Part shown: positions 45,865 to 60,215 of the stretch, one piece after another
Layout of the letters: each line of letters starts with the position of its first letter
How positions within the stretch are numbered: position 1 is the stretch's first letter
Assembly (NCBI GenBank): GCA_963966185.1
Contig: CAWZYM010000396.1
Location: 248,001 to 312,000 of the forward strand
DNA: 64,000 bases
Origin: Rhabditoides inermis
Lineage: Eukaryota > Nematoda > Chromadorea > Rhabditida > Rhabditidae
Reading direction: 5' to 3'
Notes under the pieces: model-generated
Database searches by the model: none
Seen by the model: only the letters and a program-made list of their open reading frames with translations
Told to the model about the DNA's origin: nothing
Translations under genes and position numbers: made by a program

Positions 45865-46679
45865 TTGGTACCGGGCGCGTCCTGTGTTCCGAACACGTGC
45901 AGGTTCCTTATGCGCACCAGTCCGCGGGCGTCCATCGGAACTAGAACCATCGACTGCTGGAAGAGGCGAGACTTCTGAAACAACGCGAATTTAACATTAC
46001 AAAACATACACCCCGAACAGGATTTTCCTTACCGACAGTAACTTTTTCGCATTCAGATTACAAATTTGTCCTATCAAGATAATTATTTTCCAAAGAAGAT
46101 AACGATTATTCCGCTCGAGATTAACACGTTAACGTGAAAGCAAAACAGTTCAGATAAGAAGTGTGGATACCTTGCTGTGTCCGGCGATCTGTCCCATGAA
46201 TATGCAGATTCGGTTGTGCGGATGGGCGGCGTTGGAAGTGAACCACTTGCGGGCATTGATCACGTACTCGTCGCCCACACGAACAATGTTGCCCTGCAAT
46301 CACTCACTCGTCCCTTCCCCTCACTCTCTTTCCCACCTGGATGTTGGTCGCATCCGAGCTGGCGACGTCCGGTTCTGTCATCGCGAAACACGACTTGATC
46401 TCACCGGCGAGAAGCGGCTTCAGCCACTGCAACTCCTCTGTTTTCCCCCAGCACTCCTTATGCGCCCACCTTCTCCTTCTGCTCCTCGGTTCCGTACTTG
46501 ATGAGCACCTCCATGTTCCCAGTGTCCGGCGCTTGGCAGTTGAACACCTACCAGAGACATGATTCCCCTATCTCATCTCCCTCGCTCACCTCCGGGGCGA
46601 ACGTACTCCGTCCCATCACTTCGCAGATATACGCGTACTCTACGTTCGAGAGTCCCGCACCGTATCTACAAACGCAGGT

Positions 46680-46767
<88 letters not shown>

Positions 46768-48068
46768 GCACTCACTTTCCCTCGGGATCAATGTAGTTGG
46801 AGATGAACAGGTTCCATGCTCCCTTCTGCTTGGCTTTTTCCTTGATCGCATCCAGCTTGGGGTGCAGCACTGTCCATCGATCCGCGTGCGAACCATAGTA
46901 CTCTAGCAGCTCCGCCTCTAGAGGAATCACGTCCTGAAAATGCGTGTTCCCTCATTCCACTCATCATCCACTCACGTTGTGCACAATATCCAGCACTATC
47001 TTGTAGAGCTTCTGCGCCTTTTCGGAGAGGGCGGACGGAACGACGGGGAACGAGCCTGTGAGGGGATGGTGAGAGGAAAGATGGAGAGGAAAAAGACTCC
47101 TACGACCATACCATATGTCTGCACTTGTGTGATCTGCTTGATGATGTTGAGTGCGTGTGCGGCGAGCATGCGGGGCACGGGTCCGAGCAGAGACGCGTGG
47201 GTCGACGACGCATTCTTCAGCTGCGATCGAAGGTACACACCTGAACAGGACTGTAAAAGAAGAAGACAAAGGAAGACAGACGCACCCTGTAGGATGGAGG
47301 CGAATCGGAAGAACACAAAGGCCACGTATCCCGACCAGGCAGCCGGGTCGATCGACTTGCCCTGAAGGGGTTGGGTGGAGACGCGAGCAGACTCACACTC
47401 ACCACTCCTTGCTCGTACTGCTGGATGCACTGCTGGACAGAGGGCAGGTTGTGTTGTTCCATCTTCCGCTCGCTCATCCAACCCAGACCCATGAACATCT
47501 CAAACAAACATGTAGTAAAGTCCTCATTCTCCTCTCACCTTGTTCTGGCTGGGGTTGTAGTGAGTGAATAGGAAAGTAGCCAGATCAGACAGCGGGTCGC
47601 CTAAACAATCAGGCAATACTGAATAAATCGATACTCGGCCCACGCACCAATAGTGGAGATCTCCCAGTCAAGAACGGCGATCACTCTCGGCTCGGTGGGG
47701 TGAAAGACGAGGTTGTCGATGCTGGAACAGCATGTTAGGCTCCGCCTCTTCAGGCCCCGCCCCTTACCGGTAGTCTCCGTGAACGATGGCAACGTTTCCG
47801 TTGCGAGGGAGGTGTTGTCTGACGTATGCGCGCAGTCTGTCTATCTCTGGGACTTCTTCCGTCTTCGCCATATCGTAGTTGCCCTCCCACCGCTTCAGAT
47901 TTCGCTCCATGTAGCCGTCTCAAATAGTCTATTGTATAGTAGAGAAATCTTTTTGTAGTGTAATGTAGTGCGCGCGGTGAATTATTCTTCTTACTCGAGA
48001 AGGGTGAGTGTTAGTAGGTTCGTTCTGACTTGCACAGACAGGATGCTGTATGCGGTGTGAAATGAACC

Positions 48069-48112
<44 letters not shown>

Positions 48113-48438
48113 CTCTGTGTCTCTCTCTCTCTTTCTCTCTCCTATCTCCCCCCAAAACTTACTACGTCGAACTCCCACATCTGGTAACACTCTCACTCTC
48201 CTTCCAAATCCGTCAACTTCCCATATTTTCAGCAAATAATCAAAACTAATAGCTAGTACGCAATAATGTATGAAACGCGACGCACCTTTCCTTCCGTAGT
48301 CTCCGAGACCGACCTTCTCGAAGTCGACCTGGTGGATCTTCACTAGAGTACGCACTGCCTCCTCGTAGTACAGATGACGCTCCTGCATTCACAAATCTTT
48401 CTCCTTTTCCCTCCTTCTTCCCCCTTCTTCGTTTCTCT

Positions 48439-48480
<42 letters not shown>

Positions 48481-49621
48481 TTCTTTCCACATCTCGCCCT
48501 CTCCCTCTCGCCTCTCTCACCTTGACAGGCAGCTCGCTGAGTGAGGGATCGAGGAAGACGCGTCCCTCGCTGTACTCCATGAGATAAAAGGGAGAGTCGA
48601 GCACCCTGCAACAATCTCTCTCTCTCTCTCTCTCTCCCTCTCTCTCTCTCTCTTTCTCCCTTTCTCTCCCTCCACGTACGTCTCGTTGTAGTCGATGACC
48701 TTGGGCACGGGTATGTGTCCGTGGAGGGCGCGCAGTACCTGGAACTCCCTGTCCACCTGGTGCGCCTTCGGAAGCAGCTGGCCCGTCTGAAAACACACAT
48801 AAACATCTCTCATAGAAATTGCGAATATCTCCTAATAATATTCATATGCACCCACCGGCTTCTTCCTTAGCACGAGCTGCTTGTCGCCCATCTTGACGTA
48901 GTAGGTGGGGTTGCTCTGTCCGTGCTTGAATCGCCGCACCAGCAGCTCTCCCCTGAAGCCCAGACCGTGAAGGTAGGCGGCCAGCTTGTCCATAGGCAGC
49001 TTCTCTCCTGCAGTGAAAGGATGGTGATGGGGTTGTGAAGTGAGCACTGACTCTCGAGGCACTCCCTCGTGAGATGCGGGTGGTGGAGGGGGAATCCGAC
49101 GGCCCGGGCGAGGTCGGCTACGGCCGAGGACGGATCAGACACCTACAAATCGTATTTGCTATCTTTCTCTCTTTCTCTTTCCCCCTAACTCCCTCCCTCT
49201 CACCTTGATAGTGTGCATTCCGAGCTGCTTGGCTCCCTTGAGGTTGGGTCCGAGGTCGTCGAGGAAGACGCAGTCGGAGGGCGAGACCTGTAGGGGAGGA
49301 TGAGAGAGAGGGGAGACGCGCACTCGCCTTGAGTTTCCTGCATGCGAGTGTGAATATGGCGGGGTCGGGCTTGCGGATTCCGGCGCTGCACGACTCGACG
49401 ACCACATCGAAGAAGCGGGCGAGGGTGGGCGGCACGGTCGGAATCAGGTGGGCACTCAAAACAACACATACACAACACGCCACAAGACATGCGCTGCGAG
49501 ATAACAGCTCACCGGTCAATGTAGAAGTTGTTTGTGACGACGCCGACCTTCAGTCCCGCCGTTTGCAGAGCCTGTAAGTGTAAGAAATGAGTAGAAGAGA
49601 ATGAGAGAGAGAGAGAGCGAA

Positions 49622-49656
<35 letters not shown>

Positions 49657-50106
49657 CTCACCTGGACGGCGTTGAGCATGTTAGGGTGGATGACAAGGGA
49701 GTCGCTGGCGAAGTACTCTTTGGATAGAATGGGGAGGACCGAGGGATCCGAGCGACCAGTCTGAACACACGGATAGAGAGGGACGGACAAAGGGAGCGAC
49801 TCGCATGTTGGTTGTAGAACACAGTGAAGAGATTTTCAAAGTCCTCGCAGTTGGTCTTGCCCATCTAAACGGATACGGTACACAGTAATCGAAGGCGAAT
49901 GAAATACCTCTAGCTGTTTGAACTGCTCGCTGCATTGTGTGTTGATGAGCGTGTCGAGAATGGAACCATCCTTCAGACCCAGCTTCTTCTCCAGCACTCA
50001 AAACACAAACACTACTTGTACAGTAGAGGAACATACCTGCCCATAGTTGCATAGGTGAGGGGAGGAGGACTCCTCCGAGGTCAAAGAGTACAGCTCGCAC
50101 CGGCAT
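45094..50106 (-). CDS. ACAD10-like enzyme: HAD + APH kinase + acyl-CoA dehydrogenase
   Basis: Three fused domains. (1) HAD-like: [13 protein letters not shown] at the start (50106), VVTNNFY, then [12 protein letters not shown]. The second Asp of DxD is Gly, as in ACAD10. (2) Aminoglycoside-phosphotransferase-type kinase (about 47600-49020): VLRKKP lysine, IVHGDYRIDNLVF catalytic loop, VLDWE magnesium site. (3) Acyl-CoA dehydrogenase (about 45094-46980): [16 protein letters not shown] signature, [11 protein letters not shown] and [13 protein letters not shown]. In mammals ACAD10/11 use the kinase and dehydrogenase parts to break down 4-hydroxy fatty acids. The C-terminus KSRL fits a PTS1 peroxisomal signal. 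Introns at 49761-49804 and 49288-49327 have GC donors. Many introns carry (GA)n or (CT)n. Every junction was not checked, but all domain blocks are open. Confidence 0.92.
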
Positions 50107-50842
50107 CTAGAAATAGCTAGGTGAAAACCGTGAAATACACGCGACAACGACAGGAACACAATGAGAACGTGTGTATTTCGGGTCAGCTGTCTCCTAATGG
50201 AGTGGCGGGTGGGCTGATCGATTCGTGTCTTGCCCACCGCCATATCAGCTACAGCGTAGCCTAGACTGTAGAGTAGACCAATGAGCGAGGGTAGACTCAA
50301 TGTAAGGAAGTGATACTTCCTTACACTGCATACGCATCTCAGGGTAGGGTGCAAAGTAGTCGGGGCTTGATCCTTGGAAGCGTGAGAATCTCTTTTATAT
50401 AGAGAGAGCCGGCGATTCAAAGAGAGTGGAGTTGATAAGCAGGGGTGTATCAGGGCATGCTGGGAAGAAGGAAACACGCAGGTCAATCACATTGTACGGT
50501 TTGTCAACACGAGGCATGATTGTTTACGGTTTTGTACTGCTGGTTGCAGATAGTGAGAAAGTTTTCTTGATTCATCTGTTAAAAAGTATCTAATCACTTC
50601 TCTGCGAGAAAGGAAGAAAAAAAGAAGTTGAAGTGGAGAGTTACTTCATCATAACAGTCTTACAAAATGAAACCATAACTTCAAGAAATCATTTATTCAT
50701 ATAATTATTTGCAGACACCCGTACATAAAAATCATGACTTAGCATCACTCATGCGAGAAACACTACGGTAGGAAATAGTGTAATGGCAATGTCTGCATGC
50801 CTCTGATCGGCGCACGCTCTCTCTTCCCGCTCTCGCACTTAA

Positions 50843-50889
<47 letters not shown>

Positions 50890-50902
50890 CTCTCTCTCTT
50901 TC
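50107..50902. other. Intergenic region
   Basis: Upstream of the ACAD10-like gene. A (CT)n tract lies at 50847-50900. No gene was recognised. Confidence 0.4.
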
Positions 50903-51612
50903 TCAGAACGAGTCTTGGAGAGCCTCAATCTCTACAGCCTCGACTCCTCTGCCCCATTCGACGATGAATAGATTGGATACAGTGTTGGTGGTTCGGAAGG
51001 CACACCACCACAGAATGAACAGCCATGATGGAATCACCAGACAGTGACCGAACTGAAAAAAACTTTTTAAATTACATTTTCATATATTTAGACAACATTT
51101 CACTCACCAATCCGTATGCGAATATCGAGTTATCGAGAAAATACGGAAGGAAGCATATCATGGATGAGAGAGATGACAGCAGTCCGATACCGCATAGGGA
51201 GAGGTCCTGAGAGAGATTGTGAACGACAAGGAAGAACAAGAAACAACATTTTGAAAAGTGAAACGCAGACGACACAAACCACTTTCCTCCAGTAGAACTT
51301 CTGAACTGTGAACCATAGTGAGATAAGGAGTATAGCTATTGAAAGAAGATCGAGAAAAGGCGTCGCCCTGAAAGAAAGCATTCACCAGAGATATTGTTGA
51401 AAATGCTTTTATACTCACTTTGCGGCAATCGGTGCGGTCCTTCGTACATCAGAAATCTGCCAGTTCACAAATGAAAGTGAATGTAGAATCTAAAACGAGC
51501 TTATAATAATCGAGAGATTATACACTTTACTTACCAGATTGAGTGTCTTGGCAACAGTGAGTGGCGAAAAGGGATATACAAGAAGGTATTTGAGAGGATG
51601 CTTCGTACACAT
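50903..51612 (-). CDS. Small multi-pass membrane protein of unknown family
   Basis: Five exons join in phase from ATG 51612 to stop 50905-50903, giving roughly 150 residues. The first exon encodes MCTKHPLKYLLVYPFSPLTV. Later exons encode hydrophobic helices (DLLSIAILLISLWFTVQ; LSLCGIGLLSSLSSMICFLP; LVIPSWLFILWWCAF), so three or four membrane passes are likely. The C-terminus is acidic (WGRGVEAVEIEALQDSF). Consistent splice phases and reading through four introns argue for a real gene. No motif identifies the family; a nematode-specific or fast-evolving protein is possible. Confidence 0.65.
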
Positions 51613-52000
51613 CACATCTACAATGAACGCATATGAATCACTTGGTAACTCAACAGTATTTCAACAGAATCATGAGTGATAGAAGGGCGTATTGATTCGA
51701 TAAAACGAGCGCGGGAAAAGGCATATATGGGACGATCGAGCCACCACACAAAATGAAAAGAATAATAATAGCGGATCGGAATCGACGCAATGTTCTCGAT
51801 ATAATCAATACAAGGCACGCTGATTCATTCGAGTGGAACAACACGTGCTCAGGTGAGAGACAGGGAAAGAGAGACGCGCGAGACAGTGTACAGCAAGTGG
51901 AGAGACAGAGAACGAAAGCGGCGAGATAATAATGCGAACGACACACCTACACAACAACATGCAAACATCACCCATAAATAGGGGCGCGAACGCTTCTGCT

Positions 52001-52035
<35 letters not shown>

Positions 52036-52688
52036 GGGGAAAGAAGACTAACAATAAAAGGGATGTTGTAGGCAACGAGGGAGAGTAATGAATTGCCACC
52101 GCAGTGCGATGAAATAACTCGCAAGCGTTGGTGTGAAAAAAGAACAACAGGGAAAGGAGGAAAGAAAGAGAAGAAAACAAGTGGCAGATATGGATGAGAT
52201 GGATCGGTCCCCAGCGAGTGAGAGAGGCACGAGAGAGTGGGGAAAGGAGGGAGAGTCGAGGGAGCGAGACGGCGACGAGTTGATAAAAACGATGAATAGG
52301 GCGGGAGGGTTGCAACGGAAGTGAAGAATGGAAGAAGGCGAGTGCGAGTCGACAACACAACAAATACAAATGCAATCCTCCGCCGAGGGGGAGAGGGGGG
52401 GGGGGGGGGTGACAGAGGGAAGAGAGGGGAGAGGTGCGTCTTCCGGCTACCGCTGGCTGTAGTGTCGTTTCGAGGGTGCTTCCTAACAATTGAATCTACC
52501 AGTGGAGATGTAGAATCACACAAAAAAAAGCGCAGACACAAACAAACAGCCAAGACGCCGTCCACATATGAGCGAATGAGTTATGCGGGTGGATTATAAG
52601 ACGAAAGGATAAGGGTGGAAAGAGAACAGGGTGTGGAATATGGCGGGCATAAAACATCCAGTAGCCACTACCCTCATTCACTCTCTTC

Positions 52689-52766
<78 letters not shown>

Positions 52767-53206
52767 CTTCTCTCTCCACGCATTCTATAGAGCGTGTGCC
52801 ACCATGGGAGGGCAACGACAAAACGCAACAATGACTTCATATATGAATAATCGACGAGCTTCTAGGCGAGCCAGCATTCGCTCACTCGCCCATTCCTTCT
52901 CACTCACTCGACTCTCACTGGCAGTGAGCGGCAGTGAGCGCCGATTGAGGGAGGAAGACGCTTAGGCGAGACGCCGCTAACAAGGTCAATTCGCACTCGC
53001 TTTGCCAAGGCGACGCTTCCTCCCTCTCTCTCTTTGCATCCCAGAGTAGATACATCCACACACATACACACCGAGAACAAGGCATACATTTATTATGGTC
53101 GAGGCATGAGTGCGGCAGATCTGGGCAGAGTGGGCAGAGGAGAGTGTACAGGGCGCTTTGTACATGCAAGTGCTAGCGGCGGGTGAGTCTACTGGGGGAC
53201 GGGGGT
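51613..53206. other. Intergenic region rich in purine/pyrimidine tracts
   Basis: About 1.6 kb. Contains (GA)n at about 52004-52033, a G12 run at about 52397-52409 and long (CT)n at 52692-52762. No supported gene. Confidence 0.4.
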
Positions 53207-53424
53207 CTATGCGCGATAGAAGCGGGTGATGTCGTGCCAGAAGCAGCTCTTCATCTCCTCGAAGCGGTCGAAGCACGGCACGAAGGACATGTCGAGCTGC
53301 TCGACGCGGCCCACGCGCTGGTCGCAGAACGTGAGACACTTCTGGCCAGCCAGCGTCGTCGACACGCCGTTCCTCGCACAGCACTCGCGGTGGTCGCGTC
53401 CTGAATGCATTATTCGTCTATCTG

Positions 53425-53481
<57 letters not shown>

Positions 53482-54360
53482 ATTCCTCTCACCCTGAGCA
53501 GCGCAGAACTGCATCTCGCTCATCGCGGCCAGAGGGCACGGGTCCTGCTTGAAGTACATGGCGGTGAGCTGGAATTGACACAGTTATTCCGCCCCCGCCC
53601 CTTTTGCCACGCCCAGACAACGCACCGCCGGCTTGTTGTAGGCACCGTAGTTGCACTTGGCGAGGCACGCATCGGGCAGCTTCCTGTCCAGGCAGCACTC
53701 CATGAATGCGCGGTTCGGGTCCTGCAGCGAAAGGCGTGATCAGGGGGAGCGGGGGTATGGTACTCACGATGCGCTCTCCGGCCTCGGCGGCGACACGGAT
53801 CTGGGCGGCGGTGCGGGAGACCTTGGCCAGACGGTGCTCCTCCGCTGTCATCTCCGGCTCCTCCACACTCTCGCTCTCCACGGAAGACACCAGGTCCGCG
53901 CGACGGCGGGTCGACGCTTGCAGCCTGAAAGGAGGACGAATTCTCTCTCCCTTTCTCTCTCTATGATCTCTCTCTCTCCCTCTCTCTCTCCTTCTCCCTC
54001 TCTCCCTCCCCCCCTCTCTCTTTCTCCCTCTCTCCCTCTCTCCCCACTTGCTGAGGAGGATCTCCCTGTCCTGCTCCATGCGGGTCCTGTGTCGTCGGGG
54101 AGTGAATGTGTTGGAGGAGCGGGCGCGGGCGCGGTAGCAGCCATAGCTGCCACACTGATAGCCCCTCTGCTGACAGCCGCAGCTGGGCGCAGGCTGCGGG
54201 GCATAGCCACCGCAGTACGGACCACCTCCACAGATACCGTTCGTAGCACACTATAAAGAGAACGGTAGGGAGAGGGGGAGAGAGGAGTGCATACCTGGAA
54301 AGTGTCCTCAGGAAGGACTGCGAGAACCGCGAGAAGCAAAAGACAGTATCCCGCTGCCAT
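53207..54360 (-). CDS. Secreted cysteine-rich protein with DB module
   Basis: The first exon is a signal peptide (MAAGYCLLLLAVLAVLP). The second encodes a Gly/Cys-rich segment (CGGGPYCGGYAP, CGCQQRGYQCGSYGCY), then Arg-rich and acidic linkers. The C-terminal exons encode the DB module, a nematode-typical disulfide domain: FMECCLDRKLPDACLAKC, MQFCAAQG, HRECCARNGV, KCLTFCDQR and FVPCFDRFEEMKSCFWH, ending FYRA at 53207. Junctions checked at 54299, about 54047 and 53768 agree in phase. Such proteins are often cuticular or pharyngeal, but no function is shown. The intron at about 53400-53490 is (CT)n rich. Confidence 0.85.
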
Positions 54361-55449
54361 CTGGAAAGAGGGGATCAGAGAGAGAAGAGGGGGAAGCTAG
54401 AACGGCGTCAGGGCGAGACGAAAATAGCAATAAATCGCGAACAGTGAGCGATAACCCGTTGCCGAAAACATTGACCGTGCAGAGACCAAAATGCCGAGAC
54501 AGGTGAGAAAAGCAGTGGGAGCGCGAGTGGTAGGGGGAATAGGACTGATAGAGAAGGAGCGATTCGATGGGCGGGCGCTGATTGAACTCCACTACTCGCT
54601 GTAATGCTTTCTTCGGCGCGCGTCTTTATACCCCTTCGACAACAGTGCCACGCTGATCTGCCCCACTCATAAGTATGAAACGGGTCGAACAGGTTAAGGG
54701 GGCAGGTGCGCGAGAGATGACACATCGCCCTCTCTTTGTCTCCCCTCACACGTCTACCGGTTCGGTTATTCAACACACCCAAGCAGATCTCAGTGAGGAG
54801 ATTAGCCGTCAGCGGTCAGTCAACCAAATACTGGAACAGACCATCCACGAAGAGTTATTGTGAAAATATTGTAGTGTAGTCTCTAGTTCTAGAAGCTTAA
54901 TGACGTCACAAAGGTCACCAATTGCTTTCGATCAAGTGGGCGTGAGAGAGAGAAAGGGACGCGATCGGACGAGCTGCCAAATGCAATCGGTTCAAGGTTT
55001 CTAGCGTCTCAAATGGCAGGTGATAGAATTGGAATGGAATGGCAAGACAACACCTTGCGCAAAGGGAGGAGGGATTCTCACTATGCCCTGTTTTTGCATC
55101 TGATCACTACTCGTGAGTCGTGATTGCAACTATACTGGTTCCTGAACGCTCTCCCATGTCAGCCAAAAACAAAACGGCCACTTTTGCGCGCGCAAAGTGA
55201 CTATTACTGTTCGATCAGACTCGAGTACTTTCTAACGGCGAACACACACACACACACACACATTCACAACAACGAGACATAGACTATTCGATTTATGATT
55301 ATACATAAGTGATGGAGAGCGATAAGACATAAGACACGGGCAGGGCTAAGGCATTGCGAAGTGGGTGAATGGAGTGATATCAGTAGAATCCGGATGACAC
55401 AATATGCTATGTAAGAAAGGCAGTTTGTACTATGTGAGTAGGGAAGCCA
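54361..55449. other. Intergenic region
   Basis: About 1.1 kb between two minus-strand genes: promoter of the DB gene and 3' flank of the KLF gene. An (AC)n tract lies at about 55241-55262. No gene was seen. Confidence 0.4.
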
Positions 55450-57044
<1,595 letters not shown>

Positions 57045-58697
57045 CCTGAAAACGCGCTGGATGGGACGGAAACAACGCGCACAGTTCGCGGAACAATGTA
57101 TTCTTCGGACAAAAAAGGGCGTGCAGAGGCAGTGATTCTAGGAAGAGGGAGGGCGATAGCCGGAGAGAAGTGTTGGTCAGCCTGAAGGCCGCGCACAGTC
57201 ACCCCTAGACAGGAATAGCCGCGTATTTGCATTGGTCCCGGGGAAAAAGCTGTGAAATATGGGCATCATGTCCACACACACAGAACACTCGAGATCGTGC
57301 CCGCAGGCCGAAAAGGAAACGACAACGCGAGCTCTTATCACAAATTCAAACACGACTGATCACAACTCGCATGCATACACATAGAAAAGAAGAGGGAGGG
57401 CGGGAGGGGAGGAAGGAGCAGAGACTGGCAACTAGCAACACAGCCCTCGTGTTCGTGTACATACTGCCTGCCCTTATCGACAACTTATCAGCGAAATCAG
57501 TGAGCCCACCTCACGCCCAACAACTATCGGTGCGAGAGACACTATAGTGGATAGTGGATACGAGACGCGCCATTTATGAAAGGCTTATCAAGGACGAGAA
57601 GATCTGTGAAGTGTAGGAAATGACGAGTGATATGCACCCCATCGAACCACCCGCATATCTACGAATCCGCATTCCACTCATAGCATACTCTATATCTACC
57701 ACTCTTTTTTTAATTATATTCACGTTATCAGATATACCATGAGCCATGACAGAAAGAAACGATAAACAGAATCGACGAGGAAACGATATGTGAAAATGTG
57801 GGTAGATGTGTTTGAGGAAGAGAGATAGAGCTGGCAGGTTACCGTAGATGACAGCTCGCCTCATTTGCATATTGTTTGTTTTGGGTGAAAAGTTGACATG
57901 CGAGGCACATGTGACAGACGGGCAAAAAGTAAAGATAACGAAAGATAACTACCGTAGAGGTTTGCGAACTGGACGGTGTTCAGCCGTTTTTTTGCAGCTG
58001 ATAGGAAGGAGAGGGAGCGGCCCACTCGAAAAGGGGCGGAGCCAGCGGCTGTCCTCATTGGTCCGTTTACTGTCTTCACATCTCACCGCCCCTCCGCAAC
58101 TCACCACCCATATTTATCTTCCCATAAACCTCGATATTCGGGTGATTGAAAACAACCTCGCAAGTTGAGAGCGAAATATGTTTATCAGGTTCAGAGATAA
58201 GAGATACAGGAGAAAATATGGTGTCGCATCTCGAAGAGTATCACCTTTCCTATTACACTCTCACATCACAATAGAAAGTGCATCTATGTTTGCGGATGAT
58301 TTCAGATTCGATTGTGTTGTGCTGTTGTGTATTGAAATTGAATGGTAGTTTGAGATTAGAATTTCAGAAAATAGAATTGGACCTGCAGTTGTTTGACAAT
58401 TGTCAAATCGATCCTGACAATGTACGTCTAGTTACAAGGAGAATATCTTATCAAGCAGTTGAGGGCGGTTCCAGTAGAATCAAGAATATTGTGTAAAAGA
58501 TGAAAAAGAGAGAGAGTAGCCAGAGGGCACGCCTATCTCTCGTCTCTCATCACTCCGTCTCCCCTTTCTCCATCTTCCTGGTTCACTCCCCTCCCGTTAT
58601 CGTTGTGTCATTCGAATAACCACACATCACAGTGTTTCCCTTCTATACTTTACTTTTGATCTGATCTGATATTTCCAAAAACGTACTTGTATAGAGC
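57045..58697. other. Divergent intergenic region between KLF and SLC37
   Basis: About 1.65 kb with promoters of both genes expected. No other gene, RNA or repeat was recognised. Confidence 0.4.
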
Positions 58698-60183
58698 ATG
58701 AGGCGAGCGGTTGTATTCGGAGTAACTTTCTTCAGGTGAGATATGGTTTTTCTTTTCCTAATTTCTTTCACCTTCACTTCGTTTTTTGTTTACATACCTC
58801 CAAATTTTTTTTTTCTTTCTTCACCCTCACAATTCAGCTACGGTCTGTACCACGCTGCTAGGAAGACGTTGAGTGGAGTGAAGTCATCAGTGAAGAATGA
58901 CTGGCTCGATAACTCGACCCACCCGCCCGTCTTCGCAGATGACGCTGACGCCAAGGCCTTCCTGGGAACCCTCGACGCCATCTTCATGGCAGCCTATGCC
59001 TCGGTGAGTCGGTCTCCAGTTTTACTCACATCTACCATCCAACATCTTCTTCCTTTAGGCACTCTTCTTCTGGGGATGGCTGGGGGACCGTCTCAATCCC
59101 AAGTACGTCGTCGCAGCTGGAATGTTCGGATCGGCGGCCACAGTGAGTATCATACCATTCAGTTTCACTGCGTACCACTCTCGCATCCTTTTTAGCTGAC
59201 TGCGTTTGGATCGTTCCCTCGCTGGTTCGGCATCTACTCGATTCCCTTCTACGTGGGCACATACATCCTATTCGGTCTTCTCCAGGCTTGCGGATGGCCC
59301 TCCGAGATTGCCATCATGGTAATTTCTCTCCCTCTCCTCACTTCTCCCTCATTATGATGTTATGTTCAGGCCAACTGGTTCGGCAAGGGCAACCGTGGTT
59401 TTGTGATGGGTGCGTGGGCGGCGTGCCAGCCTGTCGGAAACATATTTGGTTCGATCGTCACGGCGGCAGTGCTGCCTATGGGTTACGAAGTGAGTTTCCA
59501 TCTCCCCTTCCCTTCCAATCCATGAAACCACTCATGTTGCAGTACACGTTTGCTCTCAACTCTTTGATGTGTGTCGTGGGCGGAGTGATTGTTCTGACGT
59601 GCATTGATAGCAAGCCAGCAGAAGGCTCGCTTTCTGGAGACGTGGAGAGGGAGGAGCGGAGGTGAGTGTGTGTCCACTATATGTGTGTGTGTGGTTGTTG
59701 TTGCCCCGTTGCCCGTTGTTGACTAGAATACATGTGAAAGACGCCGCGTTGCCAGGGATGAGTCTGTGGAGCACGAACCGATCAGCATGCTCCGAGCCGT
59801 TCTTCTGCCTGGAGTGCTCGCTGTGAGTGGAAAGAAAGGATATGAAAGGGGTAGAAGATGGATCTTTTCAGTACTGTCTCTGCAACGCGTGTCTCAAACT
59901 CGTCAACTATGCGTTCTTCTTCTGGCTGCCTCTCTACCTCACTGATGCCTACCACTGGGAAGAGGCTCAGGTACGCTTGTAAACGTGGATATGTAGAAAG
60001 TGGTTGTGTTTGAGGCGGATCAGCTGTCCATCTGGTATGACGTTGGAGGTATTGTTGGAAGTGTGGTGGGAGGATACATCACGGATCGAATGGGATGCCG
60101 CACTCCCCTCATTGTCGCGATGCTCGCCTCTTCTCTTGGAGCTCTATTCATGTACGCTCATGTCGGACCTCACATGGTGAGTT

Positions 60184-60215
<32 letters not shown>

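Noticed and set aside
59032..59262. Antisense open frames within the SLC37 arms (and their mirror at 62733-62963)
   Set aside because: They are the reverse reading of transporter exons and appear twice only because of the inverted repeat.
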